The position numbers and the translations under genes were made by a program. From Acidobacteriaceae bacterium (GTDB taxonomy: Bacteria > Acidobacteriota > Terriglobia > Terriglobales > Acidobacteriaceae), in the NCBI GenBank assembly GCA_025462885.1, contig JAOAPN010000004.1, positions 248,001 through 312,000 on the forward strand: a DNA stretch of 64,000 nt, given 5' to 3'. A model generated the notes under the pieces. It was not told the DNA's origin. It did no database searches and saw nothing but the letters and a program-made list of their open reading frames with translations. This document shows positions 54,204 through 63,342 of this stretch, in pieces; within the stretch, counting starts at the first letter, position 1, and each line of letters begins with the position of its first letter.

Positions 54204-56210
54204 TCAAAACAGCTTTGCATTTTGAAGTGCCATACGAGCTCCGTTTGAGCTGAGATGTTGCTGGTCGACATAAAGCGAGGCCTCGTTTGACGTGTATCTA
54301 CATGACTGACCGTTGCAGAGTTCGTGCGTGAGATCCAATACATGTGCCCCGTTGCTCCCGGCGATCTTGGTGATGATCTCGATAGCGTGGCGGTCTTCGG
54401 GTGAGATTGCGCTCTGTTCAGACTCCGAGCCGAGTTGTGCCGCGTCGACCGCAAGGATTCGCTGGAGGTGGCTTCGAAGCGGAATCGCACCTCCGACGGT
54501 GACGATGAGCGGGTCCACACTGAAGCGTGGAACATCGGTTGCGATGATGACTTCCTTGTGATGCGCTCTCAACCGCCGTACGGTGCCGGACAGACCAGAT
54601 TCAAAGTTGGACCAGTTCTGGTTGGCGTTTGCGAGGGTTGCTTCTCCAACGTGAACGTAGCCGTAGCCCTTTTGCAGGGGGAAGGGCGCGGACCAGAATC
54701 CGGCAAGGATTACGGTGCGAATATTGGAATCATTGACTACGTAGTCGAGTGCCGCCTTGTTGTACGCGGCACATTGGCCTGCGTGATCAGGGTAGCTGAG
54801 CATGGCGCGGGTGACAGTTCCTAGTTGGGAACAACTGGACTTGGTGAGATCGTCGAAGATCCAACCGCTCGCGTTGCTCTTGCTCCGCAGTTCGTAGGCG
54901 AGCGCGGAGGCATGACTATCTCCCATCAGGGCGATGACAGGTTTATCCATGTGGGGCGGCATGCAGATGGGGGACGTTATGGGGTGGCTTTCCCCGTAGC
55001 CCGCGAGACACGGATCCAGGGATCCGACCGCCGCGGCTGCTTCGATAGAGACAACTTGCGGGAACCTGCTCGGCCATCCGCGCGAGGCAAAAAGAAGGGT
55101 AGCCGGCACTGCGAAGAGCAAGCATGCGAATCCGTAGGCCGCGAGGAAGCGTGGGCCGGTTCGCTTCGTCCGCCGGAACGGCTTCTCGATGGCGAAGTAG
55201 GAGAATACGGAGAGTAGCAGACCGCCGAGCGCAAGCAGGCATCCGGTGCGGATCGATAGCGGCCCGCCCGTGGAGATGCGGGCAAGGCTTAGCAGCGGCC
55301 AATGCCAGAGGTACCAGGAATAGGAGACCAGGCCGATCCAGACCAATGGTTTGGCGGAGAGGATCCAGCTATTGATGCGACTTTCGCGAGTACGAATAAG
55401 TGCGAGCGCGGCACCTACGGGTAGCAGCGCAGCTACCCCTGGGAAGGGAGTTGCCTTGCTGTAAAGCACGCAGCTTCCGATGAGACCGACGAGAGCGCCG
55501 AAGGCGAGAAGATCGGTACGATAGCCCTGCTTTCGAAAAAGAGAGGACTGAGGAACCTCTACCTCGAAGATGCCGAGAATACAGCCCAGGCCTATCTCCC
55601 AGGCCCGAGTGGGGAGTAGGTAAAAAGTGGCAGTGGGATAGTGCACGACGCCTACGGCGGAGAGCAGGAAGGACAGGAAACTCAAGACCCCGAGGCAGGC
55701 TAACAAACGCCGGGGGGACAGGCGTTTGAGTAGCATCATCAGGAGGGGAAAGAAGACGTAAAACTGCTCTTCGACACCCAGAGACCAGGTCATGAGTAAG
55801 AGGTTTGTGTCGGCTTTAGGAGCGAAATAGCCCTCTCTAAGCCAGAAGTAAAGATTGGAACAGGATGCAATGGCGGCGAGTGCTTGCGCCGCGAATCGTT
55901 TCAACTCGGTGGACGAGAGAAGCAGGCAGCCGAGTACGTAGAGAGTAAAGATAACAAAAAAGAACGCAGGGAGAATGCGTTTCGCTCGGCGTTCATAAAA
56001 TCTGCGAAGACTAAATGTTCCAGATCGGGTTTCGCGATAAACGTGCGATCCGATCAGGTAGCCTGAGATGGCAAAGAATACGTCGACGCCTACAAAACCG
56101 CCGCCAATGCTGGGAAGTCCAATGTGAAAGAGGATGACGACGAGGATTGCGATGCATCGAAGACCGTCAATATCTGGTCTATATGGAGCTGAACCTCCAG
56201 GTTGCTTCAA
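54204..56210 (-). CDS. Acyltransferase-3 with C-terminal SGNH domain (OafA/YrhL-like)
   Basis: The 668-residue protein joins a membrane acyltransferase-3 domain to an extracytoplasmic SGNH domain. The first part has YRPDIDGLRCIAILVVILFH, VDVFFAISGYLIG and RRAKRILPAFFFV, with TWSLGVEEQFYVFFPLL in the middle. The SGNH part has IALMGDSHASALAYEL with the nucleophile and DQQHLSSNGARMAL with the Asp-His pair. It begins with TTG, with AGGAG six bases upstream. It resembles the 653-residue protein at 21675-23636 in architecture. It lies outside the continuous EPS locus among pseudogenes, but seems intact. Confidence 0.92.
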   Translation of the reverse strand: MKQPGGSAPYRPDIDGLRCIAILVVILFHIGLPSIGGGFVGVDVFFAISGYLIGSHVYRETRSGTFSLRRFYERRAKRILPAFFFVIFTLYVLGCLLLSSTELKRFAAQALAAIASCSNLYFWLREGYFAPKADTNLLLMTWSLGVEEQFYVFFPLLMMLLKRLSPRRLLACLGVLSFLSFLLSAVGVVHYPTATFYLLPTRAWEIGLGCILGIFEVEVPQSSLFRKQGYRTDLLAFGALVGLIGSCVLYSKATPFPGVAALLPVGAALALIRTRESRINSWILSAKPLVWIGLVSYSWYLWHWPLLSLARISTGGPLSIRTGCLLALGGLLLSVFSYFAIEKPFRRTKRTGPRFLAAYGFACLLFAVPATLLFASRGWPSRFPQVVSIEAAAAVGSLDPCLAGYGESHPITSPICMPPHMDKPVIALMGDSHASALAYELRSKSNASGWIFDDLTKSSCSQLGTVTRAMLSYPDHAGQCAAYNKAALDYVVNDSNIRTVILAGFWSAPFPLQKGYGYVHVGEATLANANQNWSNFESGLSGTVRRLRAHHKEVIIATDVPRFSVDPLIVTVGGAIPLRSHLQRILAVDAAQLGSESEQSAISPEDRHAIEIITKIAGSNGAHVLDLTHELCNGQSCRYTSNEASLYVDQQHLSSNGARMALQNAKLF

Positions 56211-56471
56211 GCATTCTCCTCTCGTGAGCGCAACTTTCGAATCTATGTCGAGATCTTCAGCTAAAAAGTGTGGGGTCCTGTCTCAGCTACTATCGCTACG
56301 GCGCTTTGCAGAATCGTCTTCCTTGCATTCGCAAGAAGTCAGGGAGGCTCTTGCCGTTCGGCCGCAAAAAGTCACATGCACTGCCTAACGAGGTCCAACT
56401 CTATGGGCTTAGCTCCTAAACCATAGCATCAACAGGTGTGCCTCGCCATACCCCTTACGACGCAGTTTTAG

Positions 56472-56816
56472 TCAAAAGAAAGCTCCGGTCTCGATGGCCG
56501 GACTGCCAGGGAACGGCAGCATCGTCTCGACTGCCTGGTTCAAGCTGTTATAGGCGAGTGGGCCAAGCATGACCTGAGCCGCCGTGATGGGTGTGCCTGC
56601 GGTACTGATCAAGTTGAAGGTGTTCTGCGTGCCGCATGCACTGCAATCGTTGCCCGGTGACACGACCTCCGTATTGCCGGCCAATACACTATTGACCACC
56701 GTTATCGTGCCAGAAGCACTATTGGCTACGCCGCCAGAATTGGCGCAAAATCGCTTGATATCGAAATGCACGGGCCAAACGGAAGCCATCTTACCTGGTA
56801 TTCCATGCGAGGCCAC
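56472..56816 (-). pseudogene. Fragment of a secreted beta-helix / choice-of-anchor protein
   Basis: The 114-residue frame has VNSVLAGNTEVVSPGNDC, QNTFNLISTAGTPITAAQ, LGPLAYNSL and PFPGSPAIETG, the C-terminal repeat and end motif of large secreted parallel-beta-helix proteins ('choice-of-anchor Q' type). The frame is open some 50 bases further upstream but there is no signal peptide, so it is a remnant of a much larger gene. Confidence 0.5.
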
Positions 56817-56937
56817 ATTGTTATCCTCCAGACCTTTGATGACGGTGAACGATGAGAGATCTACACGTCGCTCAGTGCTGGGAATAAGGCTTCGCTAGTC
56901 GAAGCATGCTCTGGCGGGAAATAACGTACTTGCTAAC

Positions 56938-57258
56938 TCAGCGCTGGTACAAATATCGAGCAGCAGCGCTCCGTGATCCATCGGATAAAGGCCGGTTGCA
57001 CGCAAAGACTGGGTGTAGGTGTAGCGATACTGCGTCACTGCGTCTGCCCGACGATGACCGAACGGCCGATGGTGCGGCTGCACTGATCTCGCCCTCTTTT
57101 CCGAAGATTAGATCGCAAGTCCGGAAGTCCCATTCTTCGATGTCACAGTACTTGCCGACACGCGCCCAGACCTTCTGGATACGTTCCGCCGATCAATCTC
57201 TGGAGGGCTGATCGACAACGATCAAAACGTGAAAGTGACGCAGGAATTGATGTGGCAT
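56938..57258 (-). pseudogene. Decayed Rep-like frame
   Basis: On the minus strand, MPHQFLRHFHVLIVVDQPSR, a TGA at 57193-57195, then IQKVWARVGKYCDIEEWDF and TCDLIFGKEGEIS can be read in one register. The His-Phe-His followed by hydrophobic residues and Asp resembles the HUH motif of rolling-circle replication initiators, with the Asp/Trp-rich later segment also seen there. No start or end domain is preserved. Weak assignment. Confidence 0.3.
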
Positions 57259-57478
57259 GCTCAGTCAAAAGCTACCTTGGAAGTAATCCTACGGTACAAA
57301 TCTCAAGTGGTGCCAAATCGCCGAGTCACTCAGCGATTTGGCTCCTGAGTCTGTGTTGCACAAACGAACGTTTGCACAATGCCAGATCCGCCGCTTTCCG
57401 TCTTACCACCGCTGCTCGACATTCAGTCTGGCATGCCCTTCGAATGTGAATGTATTTGCCCTTCTTGCTCAGGTCTGC

Positions 57479-58180
57479 CTATCGGCTCGTGCTGCGATAG
57501 GCGACGATCGCGAGTTTGTCATTCGATTCGCCGTGAAGGTGGTGTCCGCGCAGCAAAATTTCAAGGCTGCGCAGGTTCCCCCGCTGCAGAATAGCTTCCA
57601 GTCCTGCCGGAAGTTCACCTCCCATAAGGAATCGGGTAGCTGCCTCGTTTGCTGGAACATCCGATCCAATGATGATCAGCACATAACCGCTGTCGGTCAG
57701 GTTCGGGGTCAGCGTGATGTCGGCGTAGTTTGTGAATTCGACCGGCGATTCCACAGGAGCGTATTCCTCCAGTTCACCAGACGCGGGATGCATGTTTCGA
57801 AAGACGTAGAAGTGGCCCGTGGGTTTGCCGACAAACTGGAAGTTGTTCCTGCCGGTGAAAAGAGTGACCCAGGGGTCGCTTCGTTGATTGCCGATGAGAA
57901 TGTAGCTGCCCTGGCCAAAGTCGCGTATATGTAGGTCGCGTGCGTAACGAAGCTCGCCCTGCAGACCTGTTTTGTTAAGCGATTGCATGAAATCCATGCC
58001 CACCGATGCTTCGTCCAAGGTGGTGGTCCGGGTGTCTCCGAGCAGGTGCAGGGTGGTTTGCAACTGCAAATCTTCTGGCTGAAAGGCGGGATTTTTACGA
58101 TTCGAGGTCTGCGTGTAGGCTTCCAGCGGAATTTCCGTGTACATGGTCTTCTGAATGAGGAGAAGTGAAGTATCCGGCAA
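57479..58180 (-). CDS. Uncharacterised acidobacterial protein, probably N-terminally truncated
   Basis: The 233-residue frame starts at a TTG (MPDTSLLLIQKTMY) and contains SYILIGNQRSDPWVTLF and PNLTDSGYVLIIIGSDVPAN. This resembles the C-terminal domain of a family of larger acidobacterial proteins that begin with a DNA-binding or membrane domain (recalled, not verified). The register continues a short way upstream (VAAALRRSKVAIV) to a TGA with no better start, which suggests that an N-terminal part is lost. Function unknown. No operon partner is seen. Confidence 0.4.
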   Translation of the reverse strand: MPDTSLLLIQKTMYTEIPLEAYTQTSNRKNPAFQPEDLQLQTTLHLLGDTRTTTLDEASVGMDFMQSLNKTGLQGELRYARDLHIRDFGQGSYILIGNQRSDPWVTLFTGRNNFQFVGKPTGHFYVFRNMHPASGELEEYAPVESPVEFTNYADITLTPNLTDSGYVLIIIGSDVPANEAATRFLMGGELPAGLEAILQRGNLRSLEILLRGHHLHGESNDKLAIVAYRSTSR

Positions 58181-58722
58181 AACGATGGCAACCTTACTTC
58201 GGCGGAGGGCGGCAGCAACACGAGCTCCACGTTCGGTACGATTACTTCAGCCTTGGCGGCCCGCATTATTCAGTTGGGAGCGAAGATCACCTTCTAGCGA
58301 ACGTGGCCTGTGCGGATGTAGCGAATATTGTAGCGGCCGCCGGTTAGATGGGCTTGTATTAGTCAGTGGGGATTCGCGTAAACAGTTGAATCCGCAGGCG
58401 GGTGCAAACCAGTACAAGCGCACGTATCCCCGGAGTGAATTCTTTGGGACCAGAGAGGCGGGAAATCCAGCCGAACATATGACTAGTCGAACCGCGCTTT
58501 GATGTGGAGGCTCGACAGGTTGTTCCTGCGCAGGCTGTTGACAGGGCTAACTGGCGTTCACGTTTTCGGGAGCGGTACGGCGAAGGAAGCCTCAACGTCA
58601 GATTTTGCGATTAGAGTTCGTCATCCGGCTTAGTGCGAGGCAGTTTCCCCTGCGAAAGCCATGCAAAAGGTCCCCACATGGCACGATGTGCATTCCTGAT
58701 TTTCTTGTAAGTGTTGATATAA
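58181..58722. other. Stretch without a recognised gene, up to the tRNA fragment
   Basis: About 540 bases. Short frames on both strands show no family features. It contains the degraded upstream part of the truncated gene at 57479-58180 and ends at the tRNA 3' fragment. Confidence 0.4.
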
Positions 58723-58749
58723 TGGAGGCGCGGGTCGGGATCGAACCCG
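58723..58749 (-). other. 3' fragment of a tRNA gene (probably tRNA-Cys): attachment-site core
   Basis: The minus strand holds the last 27 bases of a tRNA gene: T-loop TTCGATC, T-stem CCGAC, acceptor 3' strand CCGCGCC, discriminator T and an encoded CCA. A U73 discriminator with this acceptor strand fits tRNA-Cys (E. coli tRNA-Cys ends CGCGCCUCCA). The anticodon and D arms are absent: upstream of the T-loop the sequence no longer pairs with the T-stem. This is how the short copy of a tRNA-targeted integrase site looks. The full tRNA is expected outside the window. Confidence 0.7.
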
Positions 58750-58759
58750 TTTTTCACTT

Positions 58760-58847
58760 TGTAGAATCAGTAAGTTGCTGATTCTACAACATCAAGAATT
58801 GACCTAAATGGAATAACTTACTGATCTCTAGCACAAATTAGCACAAA
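58760..58847. repeat. Inverted and direct repeats next to the attachment core
   Basis: TGTAGAATCAG (58760-58770) and CTGATTCTACA (58778-58788) form a perfect 11-base inverted repeat around seven bases. TAGCACAAA occurs twice with a period of 10 bases (58829-58837 and 58839-58847). Such elements beside a tRNA fragment match the arm-type binding sites of a tyrosine integrase. Confidence 0.5.
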
Positions 58848-58850
58848 AAT

Positions 58851-58874
58851 CGGATCGCAATTACCTGCGATCCG
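58851..58874 (-). terminator. Intrinsic terminator for leftward transcription
   Basis: CGGATCGCA and TGCGATCCG form a perfect 9-base stem with a 6-base loop; read leftward the stem is followed by ATTTTTGTG. It would end a transcript coming from the HTH gene at 59191-59475 or from a lost integrase gene. Confidence 0.65.
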
Positions 58875-59190
58875 AACAGAAAAGAAGCTAGGGGGAGATG
58901 GGCACGTTTCGTTTGCAGTCGATCGACTCTGTCTCGTGTCACTAGACCTGACGTTGTCTTAGTTCAAACCCTCATGCAGCGGATATACAGACGCGTCGGC
59001 GAAATGTGCTTCTCTGAAGCGCACAAAAAGTCGATCTTGCAAATAGCGAGTGACAATCCGCCGGCTGTCTGCGGCATTCTCGATGAATTTCGAAAAGTGC
59101 TCGCGGAGTGCCGACTGAAGCAGCAGCTAGCCTATACGGCGCTGCGGTGGCAATTTGTTTCATCGCAGCTAGTGGGATGGAACTCTGACG
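58875..59190. other. Stretch without a recognised gene
   Basis: About 316 bases between the terminator and the HTH gene. A 91-codon rightward frame at 58974-59249 overlaps the HTH gene and shows no family features. The integrase gene expected beside such an attachment site is not here. Confidence 0.4.
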
Positions 59191-59475
59191 TTAGGACAGG
59201 CCCTGAAGTCGTCGGTGGACTCGGTGAGCGATGCGTTCTGGGATTCTGAGGGTCGTATAACGCCTCTTATATCGGGTTTCCTCATGAGCCAGTTTCAGTA
59301 CTCCCGGTTCGTCAAGAAAAATCCGTCGGACAGTGTTCTCACTCAAGAACCATATTTTGGCCAATTCGGGTACGGAATAGTGCTTCTCGAGGGCAACGGA
59401 CGAACTCGCATTTGAGGTTGGGTGAGCGCGCACTGTGTCCGCCTGATTAGTCGTCTGTCTCATTTGGCTTTCCAT
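59191..59475 (-). CDS. Helix-turn-helix DNA-binding protein, excisionase-like
   Basis: The 94-residue protein has KHYSVPELAKIWFLSENTVR and RIFLDEPGV, then YKRRYTTLRIPERIAHRVHR, a winged-helix pattern of AlpA/Xis (MerR-like) excisionase proteins in mobile elements. The frame is open to 59535, but ATG 59475 with GGGAGAC five bases away is preferred. Its position some 440 bases from the tRNA fragment suggests it belonged to the integrated element and may regulate excision. Confidence 0.62.
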   Translation of the reverse strand: MESQMRQTTNQADTVRAHPTSNASSSVALEKHYSVPELAKIWFLSENTVRRIFLDEPGVLKLAHEETRYKRRYTTLRIPERIAHRVHRRLQGLS

Positions 59476-60084
59476 AACTGTCTCCCATCGAGTGCAGGAA
59501 CCGGATTTGTGCCTCGTCGTGGTGGTTGAGGTCACATGCCCCGGAAAAACGAATTGCCGGTGCCCAATTTATGTACGACAGGTGAGAAACTCGGTCAAAT
59601 TATGGGATTTTCCAGGTCTTGTCCACGGATGATCACCAGAAGCCGGAGAATTCTCCAGTACGTGAATAGTCAGTAGCTCTCTTGCTCGCTATCATCCCGA
59701 AACGATCGAGCAGTAGGTTGAGGAACTGCCACAAAAGGAAATGAGCGCAGTTGATCGTTCGAAGCAATATGACTCGGCGGTTGGCACATTGGAGAACTGC
59801 TGAAACTCAGGGGCAAGTAGATTGATCAGGAGAACCGGGTCACTCGGCTGCATCCGGGGACCACAAAAAACAAAAAGGCCGCGGGGCCACGATGGCCCAA
59901 GCAATCCATATTGCGCTGACGCCGGTGTTGTTCCAGACCGGTTCGTAGGTACTTATCGAAGGCGAGATATAGATGATCGGCTCAAGCTCTCTAAATTTGA
60001 CTGAGTTTTGCATCCGCGATAATGTCTGCGCCAAGAAGCAATCACGGTTTCTTCAAATCATGGCTTGAGCGAGGAGTGAACAGA
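59476..60084. other. Stretch without a recognised gene
   Basis: About 610 bases between two accessory genes. Short frames (such as 59692-59904 leftward) show no family features. GAGGAG some eight bases before ATG 60085 is the ribosome-binding site of the next gene. Confidence 0.4.
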
Positions 60085-60948
60085 ATGCAAATCACAAAGG
60101 AAGAAATTGTCGCAGGTCATTCTGCATTGCGGGTGCGTGGGTTTCTTAGGAGGTTCGACAGTGGATTTTTCATACACTCTGATATCGAAAGATTTATGCA
60201 ACTCAAACCCAGGCAGGCGACAAAATTCATCAACGATATGGTCGCTCTCGAACTCATAGAGCCCACAGAGCCATTCGAGAAGGAAGCGGCCTTCCAGGTT
60301 GCGACGCGAGGTCTTGCATTTGCGAATGCGACGGCTGCAAAGCCAATCTACCGAGGGACAGGAGAACGGGTCCTAAGTGAGTTCATAGACCGCGTAAATG
60401 CTGTAAACGCATCAAAAGAATATGTATTTGGGATCCGAAGCGCCATCTTGTTCGGCAGCATGCTGTCCTGTACAGATAGGTTGGGTGATGTTGATGTTGC
60501 TGTCGATTTGCAGCCTCGCAGCTCAGATACCACCCAGCTTAGAAAGCTATGCGATCACCGACGTCATTTGGCGCGAGAACAGGGAAGAACGTTCACTACG
60601 GCGACGAGCTGGGCCTTGTGGCCCAGGAATGAAGTCCTGCTCCAACTGAAGGCACGCTCTCGTAGCCTAAGCTTGCATGAATTCGATCAATTTGAGGGAA
60701 TGGAGAGCTTTTGCTACCGTGTGCTCATTGGCGATTCGAACCTCATAGCCGCTCAGATCCCTACTGGGAGAGCTATATGCCATCTTCGCTCATCCTGGAG
60801 GCGAACCTCCGAAGTAAGCCAGGCCAGGCACTCAAAGAACGACAAGCCCTCTTTTGTAGTGTTTTTGACATACTCTTTCCCCCCGCAGGACGTGTCGACC
60901 ACGCCTCGAGAGAAATCTCGCCGGAATAAGAATCCATTGAGCGAGTGA
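60085..60948 (+). CDS. Nucleotidyltransferase-domain protein with N-terminal winged helix
   Basis: The 287-residue protein begins with a winged-helix-like region (IERFMQLKPRQATKFINDMV, about 41-60). It then has the minimal nucleotidyltransferase motif: ILFGSMLSCTDRLGDVDVAV at about residue 125, the GS and Asp-x-Asp pair that binds metal and NTP. Such proteins occur in toxin-antitoxin and mobile elements. A start 21 codons upstream is possible. After residue 230 the sequence becomes Ser/Arg-rich and unlike the domain, so the end may be frameshifted: a second frame from ATG 60777 (MPSSLILEANLRSK) overlaps there. Function unknown. Confidence 0.6.
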   Translation: MQITKEEIVAGHSALRVRGFLRRFDSGFFIHSDIERFMQLKPRQATKFINDMVALELIEPTEPFEKEAAFQVATRGLAFANATAAKPIYRGTGERVLSEFIDRVNAVNASKEYVFGIRSAILFGSMLSCTDRLGDVDVAVDLQPRSSDTTQLRKLCDHRRHLAREQGRTFTTATSWALWPRNEVLLQLKARSRSLSLHEFDQFEGMESFCYRVLIGDSNLIAAQIPTGRAICHLRSSWRRTSEVSQARHSKNDKPSFVVFLTYSFPPQDVSTTPREKSRRNKNPLSE

Positions 60949-61170
60949 TGCGGACTGCTTATCAACAGCTTCCCAAACGCGCGTGAAATATTTGGGCGCT
61001 CCATCCGAGAATGGCTCTTGTCTCTATGTCCAAGGGAAGGTGCGGGAGGAGGAACCGAGGCTGTTAAGAAACTCGTAGTCGCTCCCTTTCGACCTTAGAG
61101 CGGATCACTTTCGATAAGCTGACATAACAGGACTGACCATGCATTCACGCCGCGAGGTAAGGGACTGCCA

Positions 61171-62154
61171 TCAAGACGAGCACTGAGACGTTAGTCTCTC
61201 CCAATTGCCGTGTGCGAATGCCTCTCTTGCCTCTTGCGACAGGTCGGTAGCCAGCAAAAATGACCGCCCCGGCTGCCCCGGACGGTATTGATAGGGATAG
61301 TCCGTGGAAAATAAAATGCGTTCCTGCCCAACGATCTCCAATGCACGTTGCAGATACGTTTGATTCCACATGCCACTGGACGTGACGTATAGATTGCGCT
61401 GGAGGTATTCCTCCACTGGACGTTCCAACTTTGCGACACGCGCCAGCGACTTCAGCCGTTCTATGTAGAAGAGAACGACTTCACCCCAGTGCCCGAGGAT
61501 GATCTGCAAGTTTGGAAACCGGTCGAAGACACCTGCCAGGATCAAACGAACGAACTGGACTCCAGCCTCGTAATGCCACCCCAGACCGAACGCCGCAAAG
61601 GCTGTATCCACCGGGTCCCCAAAACCTGCGTAAAGAGCTGCTCTGACTGAAGCCTGAGGAATTTGGGGATGAACAAAGACGGGCACGTTTAGATCTGCAG
61701 CCGTGCGTAGCACCGGCAGGAAGTGAGGGTGGTCAAGGTTCTTATCGCGAGTGCGGCCGCAAACCATCGCCCCCCACAGGCCGCATTGGGTCACTGCACG
61801 TCTCAGTTCCAACGCTGCTTCGTCCGGAGCGGGCATGGGAAGAACGGCGAAGCCCTGAAAGCGGGTGGGATGCCTTGCGATGCTCGCGGCTACCAGATCG
61901 TTTGTGCTCATAGCGAGCCGAACACTCTCCACAGGTTCAAGATTGTGCAGAGCTGGCGTTGTAACGGAGAGCACCTGAACGTCTACTCCGCTTTCGTCCA
62001 TTAACGTCAGACGGCCCTCCCCGACGTCTTCCAGACGCTGCCGGATCTCGCCTTGATCGAAGTTACCGGTTCCTTCTGAACCGATGGCCGAGGTTTCCCA
62101 CGCGGCCGTTATCTCGCGTGTCAAAAAGTGCTCTTCGATGCTGATGATCTTCAT
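61171..62154 (-). CDS. Amidohydrolase-family protein (ACMSD/dihydroxybenzoate decarboxylase-like)
   Basis: The 327-residue protein has the metal site of the ACMSD group of the amidohydrolase superfamily: E7-x-H9 at the N-terminus, His162 in FVHPQ, His222 in LGHWGE and Asp285 in FSTDYPY. Members are zinc-dependent decarboxylases or hydrolases of aromatic acids such as 2-amino-3-carboxymuconate semialdehyde and 2,3-dihydroxybenzoate; the substrate here is unknown. A LysR-type regulator gene is divergent, 72 bases away, the classical arrangement of a regulated catabolic gene. Confidence 0.88.
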   Translation of the reverse strand: MKIISIEEHFLTREITAAWETSAIGSEGTGNFDQGEIRQRLEDVGEGRLTLMDESGVDVQVLSVTTPALHNLEPVESVRLAMSTNDLVAASIARHPTRFQGFAVLPMPAPDEAALELRRAVTQCGLWGAMVCGRTRDKNLDHPHFLPVLRTAADLNVPVFVHPQIPQASVRAALYAGFGDPVDTAFAAFGLGWHYEAGVQFVRLILAGVFDRFPNLQIILGHWGEVVLFYIERLKSLARVAKLERPVEEYLQRNLYVTSSGMWNQTYLQRALEIVGQERILFSTDYPYQYRPGQPGRSFLLATDLSQEAREAFAHGNWERLTSQCSS

Positions 62155-62226
62155 TGTCTCTGGGTACCCTCAGTTAGTATGGCGAAGACGACTTATTCAT
62201 TCCATAGCTAAACGCGGATATCGCCT

Positions 62227-63149
62227 ATGCAAAAATCGAATACCTTCCTGGAAAGGCTGGACGTACGTTCCCTGCGCACATTGAAGGTGCTATTGGATAC
62301 GCGGAGCGTGACCAAGGCAGGAGAGGCAATGGCTATCAGTCAGCCTGCCGCAAGCAGGGTGCTTGCTCAGCTCCGTCATGCAATCGGTGTCCATTGCTGG
62401 TGAGGGGATGCCACGGAAACACGTTGACGCCGAGAGGAGAGTCACTTCGGCCGGCGGTAGGCGAAGCTCTCGATGCCATTTCCTCCTTGTTTGAGCAGGA
62501 AGTCTTTGAGCCTTCCAACACCAAGCTCTCGGTACGTGTAGCGTCGACAGATCATGGCGCAACTGTAGTGCTGGCACCATTAGTTCAGGCACTCGCCACG
62601 CTCGCGCCGGGGATTACTGTGGAAATTGCGCCTTGGGGCGACCAGACTCTTTCCGATCTTGAAACAGGCCGACTCGACCTGGCCCTGGACGTCGAAAGCC
62701 ATCTGCCAGAGAACTTTCACTTCCGCGCGCTCTTCAAAGAGAAGTATGCCTGCCTCGTTCGGCAGGGTCATCCGTTGCTCAAGACGCTGCGGAGAGACGG
62801 AAGCCTGAATCCAGGTCTGGCCTCCGCCTATCCACAAATCGTGCTGTTGTATCCGGTGGGTAACAGGCCGGAGGGCGACGATGTTCTTGCACGTCTCGGC
62901 CACCCGGCAAAGCGAATTGCACTGAAGACGCCGTACTTCACTTCAGCTCCTCTGTTGCTGGCGAACACCGACGATCTCATTTTTTTACCTTCGCGTCTAG
63001 GTCAAACGCTCGCACAGTCAGCCCCTCTGTCCCTCATACCCTTGCACGCCGACACGGCTTTTGACTATCGCCTTATCTGGCATGAACGAACGCAAAAAGA
63101 CGCTGGCTTCGGATGGCTGAGAGATCAGATATATCGCCTCGTTCAGTAG
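62227..63149 (+). pseudogene. LysR-family transcriptional regulator, frameshifted
   Basis: The first frame gives VRSLRTLKVLLDTRSVTKAG and ISQPAASRVLAQLRHAIG, the LysR winged helix, and stops at a TGA near 62400. The next frame continues with LLVRGCHGNTLTPRGESL and then a normal LysR substrate-binding domain to 63149. At the junction the family has a GDPLLVRG-type segment; here a single base is missing near 62388. The total of 923 bases is one short of 308 codons. It probably controlled the divergent amidohydrolase. True decay or a sequencing error. Confidence 0.8.
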
Positions 63150-63342
63150 GCCGAAAGCATTGGGCCTCACCTTCATTGCGTCAGTCAGTGCGCCCGCAGC
63201 ATAGGTCCTAATAAACACGCTTCCCGGCACTGATCATCAGTCACGACACGTCGACTTTCCGATCTGATACAACCTCTGAATCCCTTAGGTTGAGCTGCCG
63301 CGTCGCCGAACCAACGATCGCCAGAGACAATCTGCGTATGAT

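Noticed and set aside
58974..59249. 91-codon rightward frame between the attachment site and the HTH gene
   Set aside because: It overlaps the better supported HTH gene on the other strand and has no recognisable features.
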